Made by a program: the position numbers and the translations under genes. A stretch of DNA of 64,000 nucleotides. Origin: Spirodela intermedia (Eukaryota; Streptophyta; Magnoliopsida; Alismatales; Araceae). The notes beneath the pieces were generated by a model. It searched no databases, was not told the origin of the DNA, and saw only the letters and a program-made list of their open reading frames with translations. This document shows positions 14,627 through 26,485 of the stretch, in pieces (positions within the stretch are counted from its first letter, which is position 1; each line of letters opens with the position of its first letter). The stretch is from assembly GCA_902729315.2 (NCBI GenBank), contig LR746268.1, positions 6,679,501 through 6,743,500 on the forward strand, in the 5' to 3' direction.

Positions 14627-15263
14627 TCACAGATCGGCCTTAGAGGCCTTGATATCCTCGCCCTTGGAGTGGTCGACGATCTCCACCACCTTCGCTTGCT
14701 TCCTCTCCTCTGCCAGCTTGGGGACCGTGATCGTCAGCACGCCGTCTTCCAGGTGAGCCCTGATGCCGTCCATGTCGGCGCCGGCGGGAAGCCTGAACAG
14801 CCTCCAGAACTTGCCGGAAGTCCTCTCCGCTCGATGCCACTTCTCCCCCTCCTCTTTCCCTTCGTCGACCTTCCGCTCGCCGCTGATCCGCAGCACTCTG
14901 TTCTCCTCGATCTCGATCTTGATGTCCCCCTTGTTCACCCCTGCAGGAACCGAGATCAAAACGGAGGTGAGCACCACGCGGAAGGGAGTCCCCGATCCAG
15001 TGGGAAGCATCCATTGACCATCTACCTGGAACGTCGACCGAGATGACGTGCGCCTTGGCGGTCTCCTTCCAGTCCGCTCGGGCGAGGGCGAGGTTCTCCA
15101 CGCCCTTGGGGACGGGGAACGGGGTCTGCTCCAGGATCCTGAAGGGGTCGTCGGAGGGAAGCATCAAGTCCCAGAGGCTGCTCCTCGAGTACGGCATGAA
15201 GCCCTTCGCCGGCAGGGCCACCATTCCCAGCACCAGAACGCACAGCAGGAGAGCGCCCTTCAT
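14627..15263 (-). CDS. Endoplasmic-reticulum small heat-shock protein (alpha-crystallin domain)
   Basis: Two exons, 15263-15026 and 14940-14627, split by an 85-bp GT-AG intron inside the start of the alpha-crystallin domain (after VDVPG). The product is 183 aa. The N-terminus (MKGALLLCVLVLGMVALPA) is a classic signal peptide. The alpha-crystallin domain runs from about residue 70 to 165, with the consensus pieces VLRISGERK, WHRAERTSGKFWRLFRLP and GVLTITVPK. The C-terminus ends KADL, which resembles a weak KDEL-type retrieval signal. Family knowledge: plant ER sHSPs are ATP-independent holdases in the secretory pathway. A heat-shock element and a TATA-like box lie upstream, which fits heat induction. 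The ER assignment rests on the signal peptide plus the KADL end. Plant sHSP genes are mostly intronless, so the intron is a distinguishing trait. Confidence 0.93.
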
Positions 15264-15366
15264 GGTGTTTATCGTTCGGAAACAACAGAGGGAGTGACTG
15301 GCGCTAGCCTTCACTTCACTTTCCTTCTCTTTCCTTCGATGGAAGGTGAAGGTTGAAGGAGAGCAG

Positions 15367-15406
15367 TATTTATGGGAAACGAGATGGCGCGGAGAAAGTT
15401 CCAGAG
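15367..15406 (-). promoter_or_regulatory. sHSP promoter: TATA-like box and three-unit heat-shock element
   Basis: On the minus strand ATAAATA (15373-15367) lies 104 bp upstream of the sHSP start codon. About 20 bp further upstream, at 15394-15406, the sequence reads GAA-nn-TTC-nn-GAG, a near-perfect three-unit heat-shock element, and a further TTC-nnn-GAA follows. The spacing to the TATA-like box is typical for a plant heat-shock promoter. HSF binding is inferred. Confidence 0.7.
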
Positions 15407-15802
15407 AGACGTTCGTAGAAAGGTCGAGGGGCTTCCAGTCCCGTCCACGTGGACGTCGGTGCTTCATCGCGGCTCTAAGCTGTCATTACGTCTCTCCTCC
15501 CATCGCAGTCGTCGATCAGTGGAGCGGTGACGCGCACCAGCCAATCCCAACCGTAGGTTGACTGGAGTACACTAGCCAACTTTCGGCCCATATGAAGATA
15601 TGGCCCAATAAACGCTGTCTTTAATGGGCCAACCACGCGCTGTCCCTTGAATCTGTTTGGATCTGTTACCAACAGGTGGCCGAAAAAGGCGGGAAAAGGA
15701 GTAATGGGCCAAGTCAAACAACGTTATCGACAAATCCGCACAGAATGATGATTATCCGGACCATTTGGTTAAGATTTTAAAATCCCATCTCCTTCCCCGC
15801 TC

Positions 15803-15810
15803 TATATAAA
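15803..15810 (+). promoter_or_regulatory. TATA box of fructokinase gene
   Basis: TATATAAA lies 93 bp upstream of the fructokinase ATG at 15896, which leaves a 5' UTR of roughly 55-60 nt. It is a canonical TATA sequence. Confidence 0.7.
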
Positions 15811-15895
15811 CCCGCCGCCCCGGAGGGGATCAGAGCATCGCCACCTCGAGGATATCCGCCGCCGGCGAGAGGTACAGAGAGAGAGATAAAGAGGG

Positions 15896-18060
15896 ATGGC
15901 GATCGTCGATGGGAATGGGATATCTGAGGGTGATAGGCCGCTGGTGGTCAGCTTCGGGGAGATGCTGATCGATTTTGTGCCGGACGAGGCCGGCGTCTCC
16001 CTCGCGGAGTCCACCGGCTTCCTGAAGGCCCCCGGCGGCGCCCCCGCCAACGTTGCCGTCGCCATCGCCAGACTCGGCGGCAGATCCGCCTTCGTCGGAA
16101 AGGTATGCGATCTCCATGACTCGAATCAGAGCTCCAACCGATCGTCGCCTTTTTGGTCTTCCTTCGGCTGTGGGACTACAGATCCTCGGAGTACGACCGG
16201 CGCCAACCGCAGGGCCGGAGTTAACGCCCGCTGCCGTGTCTTCTACTTTCCGACCGATCGACCTCCATGCTGGCATTAGTTCACGTTAACTTTTTCCTCT
16301 TCCGTTATTCCCTCTCACCTTTTTCCCGAACTCCTCACCATCGATATCGGATCTGATCACGGAGAGTGCTGCAGACTTTGCACAGTCAGTATCGTAGTAG
16401 AGCTCATATCGTGTGTTGATTCCGTAGTGATCCACTCTCCCGGGCCTCCGGTAAATCTTTCCCTCGGTTTATCCTTTCATTCACTTTTCCTGTCAGCGGA
16501 AATCGAGTTCGAATATGAGTTTAAAAAACCGATCTAAGCGTAGATTTTATTTTTTTTCAAAAGACAAAGGTCTTACTCGATTCAGCCCAGTAATCCTCCA
16601 CTCTGATGAATACCCCCGGCCTACCTTTTCTCGATTTCTGACAATTAAAAAAAGGAAAAAGATGACACTTCTATCCGTCACGGGCCGAACAGTTTGACCT
16701 CTGTTTTGTAACTTTTGTCTCGTATTTATTTTATTTTCTCTATAATTCAGCACAAGATAACTCCCCGTGAAGATTTGAAAGTCCTAGACTGTAAAAATCT
16801 TGATCCGAATCATGGGTTCATCCTGGAGAGAGAGAGAGAGAGAGAGTTTGGGCTTATCCTGTCTATGCTCATTAAATCCAAAGGAACTGAATGAAACCTG
16901 GCACTGCCAACCTCCTGCTACATTGATTGTCGGAGACATTAAAATCCCTCTCACGAAAAGACCAGAAACTCTCGTACCCACCCGATTGGAGGGCACGAGA
17001 CGTTGACCCATAGTATCTCCTGTTCTGGTCTTGAGATCACGGAGAGTATTGGGTATGGATTTGAGGGTTGACTGCTGCTTTGTCAACTCTTCCTGAACAG
17101 TTCGGCGACGACGAGTTCGGGCACATGCTGGTGGACATCTTGAGGAAGAATGGCGTGGAGGACGGCGGCGTGCTCTTCGACGCCCACGCACGCACCGCGC
17201 TGGCGTTCGTCACCCTGAAACGCGACGGCGAGCGCGAATTCATGTTCTACCGCAACCCTAGCGCCGATATGCTGCTGGAGGAATCCGAGCTCAACGTCAA
17301 TCTCATAACCAGCGCGAAGATCTTCCATTACGGCTCCATCAGCCTCATCTCTGAGCCATGCCGCTCGGCCCACCTGGCCGCCATGAGCGCCGCCAAGAAA
17401 GCCGGCATCCTCCTCTCCTACGACCCCAACGTGAGGCTTCCCCTCTGGCCCTCCGCCGAAGCCGCCCGCGAGGGCATCCAGAGCATCTGGAAGGAGGCTG
17501 ATCTCATCAAGGTCAGCGACGACGAGGTGGCCTTCCTCACCCAAGGAGACCCACAGAGCGAGGAGGTCGTCCTGTCCCTCTGGCACGACGGGCTCAAGCT
17601 CCTGGTCGTCACCGACGGGGAGAAGGGTTGCAGATACTTCACCAAGGTTCGCCGCCCTCGCAGTTCTCCCTCTCGATCCTCTTCATCTCCTTCACCTTCC
17701 TTCCATCTTCTCTGCAGGATTTCAAGGGGAGGGTCCCCGGGTTCGCCGTCAAGGCCGTGGACACCACGGGGGCCGGGGACGCCTTCGTGGGGGCCCTGCT
17801 GGTCTCCGTCGCCAAGGACGAGAATCTCTTCTACGTGGGTTTTCTCCAAACCCTAAAACTCCATTTTCTTCCCACCTGGTCGAATTCGCTCTCTGATTCT
17901 CTGAACATGTGGAACCCAGGAGGAGGAGAGGCTGAAGGAGGCCCTCGTCTTCGCCAACGCCTGCGGGGCGATCTGCACCACTCAGAAGGGGGCCATTCCT
18001 GCGCTGCCCACCGCCGCCGGATCTCTGGAGCTAATGTCTTCTCAGTCCAAGGCCAGCTGA
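15896..18060 (+). CDS. FRK: Fructokinase (pfkB family carbohydrate kinase)
   Basis: Four exons, 15896-16102, 17101-17646, 17718-17834 and 17920-18060, all GT-AG and in phase, encode 336 aa, the usual length for plant fructokinases. The enzyme phosphorylates fructose to fructose-6-phosphate with ATP and feeds sucrose breakdown into glycolysis and starch synthesis. Evidence: the N-terminal substrate-binding stretch [11 protein letters not shown], pfkB signature 1 in [17 protein letters not shown] (about residues 46-62), the [12 protein letters not shown] motif and pfkB signature 2, DTTGAGDAF, at 266-274 with the catalytic base Asp272. There is no clear plastid transit peptide, so a cytosolic form is likely. 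The first intron is 998 bp and contains a short GA run. The start ATG is the first after the TATA box. Confidence in family is very high; substrate preference is inferred from similarity to fructokinases. Confidence 0.96.
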
Positions 18061-18903
18061 TGATGATCTGAGGAAGCTCTTTCAATCGTAGTGCCCACCG
18101 TCCCTTTCGAGGTGGGCGTCTCTGATATCGGCTCGTTTGATCTTATGCTTAATTTCCTTCTTGATTCAATAAAAGTGCGGTCGGTCTCCGTCAAGATCGC
18201 ACCTTTCGAATCGGATATCGTCTCCCAACGCGCCGTCGCCCTGCAAGGATTTTGGAAATGGAAATCTGACCGCTCAGGTTCTCGGGAATCCGCGGGCCAG
18301 GAAATCTTACCGCTCGGGGAATCGGGATCTCAGTGGGGCTCCTTTTCTTAATTTCCAGGAGTTAAAATTAAGCAAAAAAAAGTAAAACCCAGTTAAAGTT
18401 AGGCGGATGACGTTTGTCAACCGTAACAGAAGTCAACGTGCGCAGAGAGAGAGCGTAAAGGGTTACGCTCTTCCGCATCCGTTCCCGCCGCCGAACCCTC
18501 GAGGTCTACAACGTCACGGGGATACCAGGAACAGTGGGAAGTCAACGGCAATGAGAGGTCCCCAATGAGCGTCGAGGACCGGAGCTGGAGGAACCCTATG
18601 CTGGCGGAGTCAGACACGGGATTCCCCTCGCCGCTCTTCGACATTTGACTTTGTCGGGGAATCTACAAAAGTATTTCTAGAGAGAGAAAAACGATACCCG
18701 TAGAGAGCAGAGAGTCCTCCTGCCATGCCTACCTCTCTGATCCTGCTCCGAAGTCAACTCTCGGACTGTACGTCCTACCCGGACGAAATAAGATAAATTA
18801 TCTCAAGTCAATGGGGACCTGCAGGTACATATAATATACATGGGCTCTGACGTTTGTTGTTCACGTAGAGGGAGGAGTAAGAAGAAGCTCGGGGACGGCA
18901 GCG
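18061..18903. other. Intergenic between fructokinase and ANTH gene
   Basis: The left part is the fructokinase 3' UTR. The right part is the promoter of the ANTH gene, with an AT-rich TATA-like stretch at about 18827-18838. An ATG at 18840 opens a frame that overlaps the ANTH gene, but it sits almost on the TATA-like sequence and is probably not transcribed. No other gene is seen. Confidence 0.5.
18168..18173 (+). terminator. Polyadenylation signal of fructokinase
   Basis: AATAAA lies 108 bp downstream of the fructokinase stop codon, in an AT-rich context typical of a near-upstream element. The cleavage site itself cannot be read. Confidence 0.5.
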
Positions 18904-19881
18904 ATGGACGTGAAGGGGAAGCTGCGACTGGCACTGGGGTCGCTCAAAGACCAGGCGGCGATCGGCAAAGCCGTCATCTCCGGGCAGAACGGCGTCGCCG
19001 GCGACATGGACGTGGCGATCCTCCGCTGCACCGACCGGGCCGACGCCCCCGTCGACGACAAGTACGTCCACGAGCTCCTCTTCCTCGCTGGCAACTCCCC
19101 CGGCGCCGTTGTCGTCCTCGCCGGCAAGATCTCCCGCCGGCTAGAGGCGACCCGGGACGGCGTGGTGGCCCTGAAGACGCTGGTTCTCCTCCACCGCCTC
19201 CTCCGTGGCGGCGACCGCGGCTTCGAGTTAGGCCTCTGCGACGCCCACGCGGCGGGGGACCTCCCGCTGGACCTGCGGTGGTTCCCGGCGGCGTCCTTCC
19301 TCCGCCGCTACGCCGCCTTCTTGGAGGAGAGGATGGGGTGGGGGATCAACGCCGCGGGCAGTTTGGAGCCTGTCCGGCCGGCGGTACCCCCGTCCTCCGG
19401 CGAGGCCGTCCTCCTCCTCCGGCGGCTCTCCCGGTGCCAGACGCTGCTCGATAGGGTCGTCGACTGCGCGCCGGCGAGTAACTACGTCACCGGGCCGGAC
19501 CGGCTGACGCGGTCGGCTCTGAGCATCGTCCTGCGGGAGAGTTTCCGGGTCTACGCGAGCTTCAGCGAGGACTTCCACGCCGTGAGGATCTCCTCGGATT
19601 CCGGCGGCGGCGGGTTGAGAGGGGCCTCAGCTCGGAGAATCGCGGAGAAGGCGGCCACCCAGACACCGAAGCTCAGAGATTTCTACGACGAATGTAAGAG
19701 GATCATAGCCGGGAAGAACCTGGACTACCCGTACGTCAGGATCATTACAGCCGGCGACCTCCCCGCCGCCTCGCTCGGTGGCGGCTCGCGTCGCCCCGCG
19801 GCGCCGCCTGCCCCGTCGCCGCTCCTCTTGCGGCGGCTGGAGACTAAGATCAGCACGGAATGGGTGGCCTTCGACGACTAG
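18904..19881 (+). CDS. ANTH-domain clathrin assembly protein (AP180/CALM-like)
   Basis: A single intronless, very GC-rich exon of 325 aa. The product starts MDVKGKLRLALGSLKDQAAI and carries an ANTH/ENTH-type domain over about residues 1-270, including DKYVHELLFLAGN, the central helix VVALKTLVLLHRLLRGGD and the ASFLRRYAAFLEERMGWGIN segment. Family knowledge: ANTH proteins bind phosphoinositides and clathrin/AP-2 and promote coated-vesicle formation at the plasma membrane or trans-Golgi. This member is short. It stops soon after the ANTH domain (end RRLETKISTEWVAFDD) and lacks the long NPF/DPF-rich clathrin-binding tail of AP180, which places it with the short plant putative clathrin assembly proteins. 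The end contains a proline/alanine/serine linker. It is convergent with the GGQ-domain gene. The family call is firm; the cargo is unknown. Confidence 0.9.
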   Translation: MDVKGKLRLALGSLKDQAAIGKAVISGQNGVAGDMDVAILRCTDRADAPVDDKYVHELLFLAGNSPGAVVVLAGKISRRLEATRDGVVALKTLVLLHRLLRGGDRGFELGLCDAHAAGDLPLDLRWFPAASFLRRYAAFLEERMGWGINAAGSLEPVRPAVPPSSGEAVLLLRRLSRCQTLLDRVVDCAPASNYVTGPDRLTRSALSIVLRESFRVYASFSEDFHAVRISSDSGGGGLRGASARRIAEKAATQTPKLRDFYDECKRIIAGKNLDYPYVRIITAGDLPAASLGGGSRRPAAPPAPSPLLLRRLETKISTEWVAFDD

Positions 19882-20129
19882 TTGATAGATATTTCCGGTG
19901 TCCCAATTGTTCTGTTCGAAGGAATGAATTATCATGAACAATATCACGCCGGACCTCTCTCTCTCTCTCTCTCTCTCTCTCGCTAACAGAAGCTAGTGAC
20001 GGCGAAAGGGGAATCTCACAGGCGGGCAGACCCACGCCACCGTAAGAGCCCCATCGCCGCTCTGGATTTCCCTGCACCAAGGGGCAGACTCTCCAGTTGG
20101 TAAATGCGACAACTTGCCCCACTGATCCG

Positions 20130-20160
<31 letters not shown>

Positions 20161-20435
20161 ACTGTATCACTGGGGGGAAGGGTCTTCTCGTGAGAGAACA
20201 GGGAACACGGGATGGGAGGAATGACTGGGGGAGAGGACAAGTACACAGTCGGCAGAGCTCCCCGGCCGGCAGGCAAAGTCTCGTGGTCCCACCATCCCTC
20301 GTGCCGATTGACCCAGCAACTGGCCGATCCGTGGGGAGGTAGAACTCGGGCAGAACGGATAAAATCCTACAAATCGACAGCAGAATGCAGCCGCCACAGC
20401 AGCGTCGAGGAGTTCGATCTTCTGCGGGAGACTGA
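19882..20435. other. Convergent 3' spacer with two CT microsatellites
   Basis: This spacer holds the 3' ends of two convergent genes. It has CT dinucleotide runs at 19955-19981 and 20135-20160. No coding signal was seen on either strand. Confidence 0.6.
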
Positions 20436-22610
20436 TCACCTGAGAGGTCTCATTCCCTGCGCCAATTCAAAGAGAAAGGCTCGTCACTTGGCAACACTCT
20501 GAGAAACCTCCGAGTCCTCTCAGCTGTTTACCTTGGCAGCTCTCAGCTCGTTCACGGCCATTCGAAGAGAGTCATCCGACAGAACCAACCGGGACAAAGC
20601 GCCCGTGCTCAGACTGCCATTCAGAATATAAAAATTAAGATCAAACTTGGGGAAGAAACTCCCATAATCGAGGAAAATTCTGCAAAGGGATCCGCTGGAA
20701 AAGGAGATTGCTTTTGAGCTGAGATAAGAACAGGTCGTCATCATTCTATGGATCTTATGAAAAATCAAGGATTTTGCAGCATGGAGGAGATCTCACGGAA
20801 GATCAACTACAAACCCAGTAAAGGATGGATCAACATTGATGATTACTCCTAATGGTTCTTCAGTGATCTGACAGTGATTTTTTTCCAGAATATAGCCAAA
20901 TGAAGTTATTCATCTCAATTATACGAAAACCCACTTTAAAGAAGTAGCTGAAGACCCACCAAAGATTATTCTTGAGAGATCCAAATCATTTGAGTGGGCA
21001 GGGTTTTAAGAAAGGAGAGCAGTCTGTGTTCATGCGGATAGTTTTGAAAAATCATGCAGCATGCATAAAAGCTTCCCTCTTGGAAATATATAAGTTTTTT
21101 ATAGCAATTTAACCATGGTACAACATGAAATTCTTTTAAAAGAAAATGCTCTAGCAGAGAGGGAAGGAGGGGGGTGGGTTACTGATGACAAACCCTAGTT
21201 TTTTTGCTGCATCTGACACAGAGCCTTCAACGGCATAAATCAGGTCGAGTAAAGCCTGCACTCCCTGCTTATGATAACAAGAACACGGGGTCATTGGATC
21301 ACGGAAAACTTCATAATTCTTCAAAATTAAAAGAGCGGCTTGATTGAGAGTACCAGGGCAAACTTTGGGTTGTTAGGACCAATTCGAGGGCCGGAATCCG
21401 AGTCTCTAATCGTAGATTTCGCAGGCAGGATCTGGATCAGCTCCGGGGGAGGATCATATTGATCCAAGTCGATTGCCCTCCTGACTAGTCCAATCAAGGA
21501 AGCTTTTAGTGAGCAGTGAGAGTTATTCCATTTTAGGAATCAAATCTACATGTGTTCATGAGATCGCGCAAACCCATAATATAAGATGATGAATAAATAA
21601 AATAATCCATGATACGACATTAAACCCGGGATAAAATGAAAGTTCTTGCAGAATCATCACGAAAATTCACAAATTAGGAAACTCGGATGATTCCACATTT
21701 ATCACGCATATTAAAACGAAGCTCCAAAGGGATCACCATGAAAATACCCAAAGGAGTCTCGGATACTACAGATTTATATTTTCTTCTTTCTGTAAAAGTT
21801 CTAGTTCACAACATCTGCCATTGCAGATGGAGAAGATAAAAGAAGACCAGATTTCTGATAGAGGATACATTTGTCCACACAAAAACCAAAAAAAAAACAT
21901 AAATTGATGGTTTTTTCTAATTCTCCATTCCAAGATCAATAAACATGAGCTGTTTCGGCCATTTTTTTCATAACGAGGGAAGAGAGAGGAACCTAGAGAT
22001 CGAACCTTTCAGTGCTAACATCGTCCGCAGACGCGCTAAGGCCGATGCTCGATTCTTGTGCTGCGAGCGATCTTCGACAGCCTGAAAAAAGAAAGAGCAA
22101 TGGAAGCGAGAGAGAAAATCACCAAACGCGCAGGAAGAATAGAAGTAAACAGGTACAAGGGCTCATGGGCATCTCCACAACGACGCGCATAATTGTGCAC
22201 CGAGTGATGAGAAACTGGTCGGTACTCGGACGCAGTTGACTTCGCACCAACATCTCAATGTATCGTGGATGCGGGAGAAAGATCCGGAAATACGCCTGGT
22301 ACCAGACACGGCGACGCCGCACCTGAGCGATGATTCCGGTGGGAAGGTGCTTGAGGCGGACGGCGCTCTCCCTCTTGTTGCGATGCTGCCCTCCTGGACC
22401 TGAAGACTTAAACATATCCAGTTCGCACTGCCCCATCAGTTCCTCGTCCGTCAGCTGCAGATAGTTCCTACCGCCGCCGCCGCCGCTCGAGAACGCCTTG
22501 ATGGTCGCCGGGCCGCATCTACGAACTGCCGTGGGCTTCCTTATCTGGAAACTAAGAGGGCCGGTCAACGCCGGAGGTACCCACTTGAAGAGGGCTCGGG
22601 CCATACTCAT
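20436..22610 (-). CDS. GGQ-domain class I release-factor-like protein with helical/HTH-like tail (organellar ribosome rescue)
   Basis: Six exons, 22610-22323, 22081-22006, 21484-21354, 21264-21194, 20613-20532 and 20456-20436, join in phase to 222 aa. The N-terminal 45 residues (arginine-, alanine- and serine-rich, few acids) look like a mitochondrial or plastid targeting peptide. The GGQ loop ([20 protein letters not shown]) places Gly73-Gly74-Gln75 at the peptidyl-tRNA hydrolysis site. [15 protein letters not shown], just after it, completes the RF-1 domain. There is no codon-recognition domain, as in ICT1/YaeJ rescue factors. The C-terminal part ([20 protein letters not shown]) resembles a helix-turn-helix rather than the basic tail of ICT1. 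Family knowledge: such proteins release nascent chains from stalled organellar ribosomes. Translation may start at Met1 (22610) or Met3. The last coding exon is only 21 nt. Confidence 0.9.
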
Positions 22611-23061
22611 CCCATCAACGAGCTGCGTGCGATAAGAGCAAAAAGCAAAGGAGCAGAGCCTACGGCGAAGTGAGGGAAGGGAAAGGAGAGGGTTTCCGCA
22701 AGCGTTCCACTGTTTCGGATACCCTTTTTAACTAGCGCCTTCCTCTTCACTGCCCATTCACACACGGCCACAACGTCAACGGGGGTAACCCCATAGATAA
22801 AGCTCCCACCTTTTCTCCCTTAAATCTAATGACACCAGAGACACCAAGAGCTAACTATCTTTCAACACTGAGTACCAGCAATCCGATGCCAAAACAGGAA
22901 AAAAAAAAAGAAGAAGAAGAGAAAAACCCATGACCCATGACAGAGAGTGGCGTTGACCTACAAAAAATGTAGACTGCGGCGTCAACGGAGGGAACCCAAG
23001 ACACTGAAACTCCCAGTCGATCGGCCTATCAGGTTCCCGGGAACTTGTTCTAGAAAAAATC
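22611..23061. other. Intergenic between Alfin-like 3' end and GGQ gene promoter
   Basis: The left part should be the 3' UTR of the Alfin-like gene and the right part the promoter and 5' UTR of the GGQ-domain gene; both are transcribed leftward. An A-rich run lies near 22900. No coding sequence was recognised. Confidence 0.5.
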
Positions 23062-26000
23062 TCAAGCGACTCTGCTTCTTTTGTTGCTGCAGGCGGGGCA
23101 CTTGTACTGCTTGATGTGCTCGGCCCTCGCGGGGGTGATCTTGACGCACTTCCCATGGAACCATCTCTCGCAGATGTCGCAGCAAATCCAGAACTCGTCG
23201 TTCGCGTAGTTGCTCCCGCAGGCGCCGCAAAGAGTATTCCCGTGCTCTTCTTCGTCCTCTTCCCCCAGGTCCTCGTCTCCGCTGTCCCCTCCCTTCAGCG
23301 GCGGCATCTTCGACACCTTGGCCTGCGCCCCAGGCTGCTTACCCGGCTGAAGAGGGAGGAGAAAGCAAAAGGTGCAGATGGGTGGGTATCAGGGCTTCTG
23401 TCGTATGACGGCAGCCATGAGAGATCAGAGGAGGAACCGGATTGACAGGGGGATGATGGGGGTTTTGATTCACCGTCTTAGAGCTGGATTTGTTGGACTT
23501 GCTGCTGGTGCTTGGGGTCTTCCCCTCCGTCTGCTTCTTGGCGGCTCCTGTCACAATTTCGAATACCGTGGGCAGGTTGTTGATCATCTGGAAGAGCCTC
23601 CTCCTGCGATGTTGCTCCAAGTCAAGAACTACATAATTCTATCATTTTAGATTCTATAGCACAAGCATATTGGTAAAGGTACTCAATCACGTATAGATAT
23701 TGTTTCAGTGAAAATAAATGGTATGATCCCACCCTCCAGTAAACAGTACTATCCTAGAGCGAGCTCCCACACAAAAAATATACAAAACAGTAAGCACACC
23801 AGTCTCCAATGTCGATTCCATCACCGCACTAATAGCTTCGACCACCAACCAAAAAAAATAAAATGAGAGCATCAACTTGCAACCACCATGCACCTTTTCT
23901 TAAACTTCAAATAATTATTATTATGCGCAATGCAGCTTTACTTCCAGATTATAGGAAACGTCAGCAAGAATGTGAAACACAATGCACCTTTACGGGTGAA
24001 ACCATAGAGCAGCTAATATGTTCAGTTTTGAAAGCAAGATAGAGGCCTTGACAGTGAAGTACAACATTTGGGTCAAATAGGTCACAGGTGTGTATAGTTA
24101 ACTACATCACATCCTTGAAGATTTTTCACTAAACTAGTTAAATAAGGCAAGTTACAGGACAATTTTCCATCAAGAGGATGTCTGAAGTTGAGAGAAAATG
24201 ATAATATATTTCTTATGACTAGTTCATTGACCCAATAATCGGCAGATGAGCCAGTCAATGAAGCAGATGGTTTAAGGATTGAAGACAGTGAGGCCCAATT
24301 GTAACATACGTCGGTATCTGGCCATTGCTTTCATTGAAATTTACGGTGGTGAGGAACCTTTATTCTTCACAGTGAAGCCAAAAACAGGTTCTGACTTTTG
24401 AGAAGATAGAGCTTGGGGATTCTGTCTCAAAACGTGTGGAGAATTGAGGCCGGATTTCAAGACCCATCATCACAGTGGATGATTAAATATGTCATCAAGG
24501 TAACAAAAAAAGATTGATAATAGACTATCAAGGCAAAATAACTATGAAATTCCTAAAATTACATGGGTCTCAATGTCTTTGATGATACGGCACGTACAAT
24601 ATGTTGTGCATACAAGAAATCATTCGTTAATAATTAGGGAAATGATGTACATATCTGATGCATATCAAAAGAAAAAAACTTTAACTTTAGGGTGCACTGC
24701 TCTATGGAAGAACCATGCCATCACATGACAAGATAAGCAAACAGACTCAGGTTGATGCTGCCAAACCAGATACATTATTCAGTGATATTTTATAATCTGA
24801 AATATGAATGGTATCATGAATCTGAAAAGTTTGAACATAACTGCAGATACAATCATATTTCAGAATGTTATGGAATGCACGTTTTATGGATGAGTAAAAG
24901 AGTAGCTTCACAAACGAAAGAAATGAAAGCAGGAGATGTGGAAACAAAAAACCCAGTCAGAGGTATCAGTGATTAGCAAATTCATCAAAATAGCAACATA
25001 GTGGGAAAAGTAAAAAAGAAACACAAATGGAGACCAAAAAAATAAGATGTCTATATTTAGCAGGGGAAAAGAATACTTCTTCTAGGTAGTCAATAAGTTA
25101 GAAAAAATAATAGTATAGAGCTAATCCATAAGTAACCAAGGAGAAGAATTTCACACTTATTACTTCTAATAGTCTCTGCTGAGAAACAAATGACGAAAAA
25201 ATGGCACAAATAAAGAGGAATACTGGAACAAAGAGGAATCAGAGCACTTAATTGATCAAGACCACCGAGATATGGTTACCTTGCTTCCTTATCAAACCCA
25301 AATCGAGCACCAAAATAGAACGCAACGGCAAGCAACCATGCATCACTGTGAACTGCAACCAGGGCCAACCAGTCCTTTTCATCCATGCCATCTCTAGCAA
25401 AATTGATTCCCAAGGCTGGCTCAGGAAGTTCTGGAGGCACCTCTTCTGCAGGCAAAGTGACTTCCCAGGTTTCATTTGGCAGCCCATAAAGACACAAATT
25501 CTCTTTCTCTGTATGAACAACAAGGCGAATCAGAATACGAAGCAAATTTCTTCCAAAGATACCCACAAACCACCAGAGATGCTTCCCCGAGAAAAAATGA
25601 TGATATCCACCAAGCAGAAAATGTAGAACAGATTGGAATAATAGTAATAATAATTAAAAAAATACCTATCAACATATGATAATAAAGTTCAGCAATAAGT
25701 TACCTTCGGAACAAATCCATAATACAAAACCATCCAGCAACATGTCGATAAATTAGAAACAAGTCAAAATAACAAATAAATAAGTGACACTTCAAGATTG
25801 CTACTATTTTTATCACATAAAAAAAATTAAACTCCACAGGTAACTAGGACAACATCATGAGAAATTTTAAAAAATGCAGGTAAATTTCAGTATTTCACCA
25901 AGAATTCCCATAATTTCATGAAAGCTTTTTTGAGGTTACTTTTTATCCAAAAACATGCATCGAAAGAAAATCAATAAACTCCATAATGGAACGCCGACCT

Positions 26001-26452
26001 AGGAATACGGCATTTAGAAAAACTAAAATCAAGAGAAAACATCGAATAACCCCAACCATGAGTGAAAAGAATTATAGCTTTCGAAAGGGAAACCGCACAT
26101 AGGTTGCAGTACCGAAAAAAAAGGAATGACAATAAAGAAATGAGGAATCTAGAAGTCAGACATCTTTCAATCCTCCACACTACTTAAGAAACCTCTCCCA
26201 TAACAATTCGTACGAAACAAACTACGGAGTTTAATACCCGAAGCCCCTCCAGAGAAGGGAAAAAAGGAGGGAGTAACTCACCGGGATCACATTGGTGGTA
26301 AAACTTGTCCACATCTGCAACGGAAGGAGAAGAAAGGCACAATCAGATGTCAGAAAAACGCACGACGTTCGACACCGAGCACGATATGACGAATGAATAG
26401 AAAATCCGAGCTAGAGAGCGGGAAGTCGGAGAAGGAGTGTGTGTGTGTGTGG

Positions 26453-26485
<33 letters not shown>

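Larger units (their letters stand above)
15264..15895. other. Divergent promoter region between sHSP and fructokinase
   Basis: This 632-bp spacer separates two divergent start codons. It contains the sHSP heat-shock element and TATA-like box on the left and the fructokinase TATA box on the right. The middle contains repeated ATGGGCC/GGCCCAT-type motifs (around 15586, 15625 and 15704), which resemble plant site II/TCP elements common in housekeeping promoters. Confidence 0.6.

Noticed and set aside
14640-15467. 275-codon minus-strand frame extending the sHSP upstream
   Set aside because: It includes the promoter and then reads unspliced intron into a wrong frame. The signal peptide starts at 15263 and the GT-AG intron restores the alpha-crystallin domain.
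18840-19454. 204-codon plus-strand frame starting 64 bp upstream of the ANTH gene
   Set aside because: It overlaps the ANTH coding region out of frame, is arginine/glycine-rich, and its ATG lies at the TATA-like sequence, so it is probably untranscribed.
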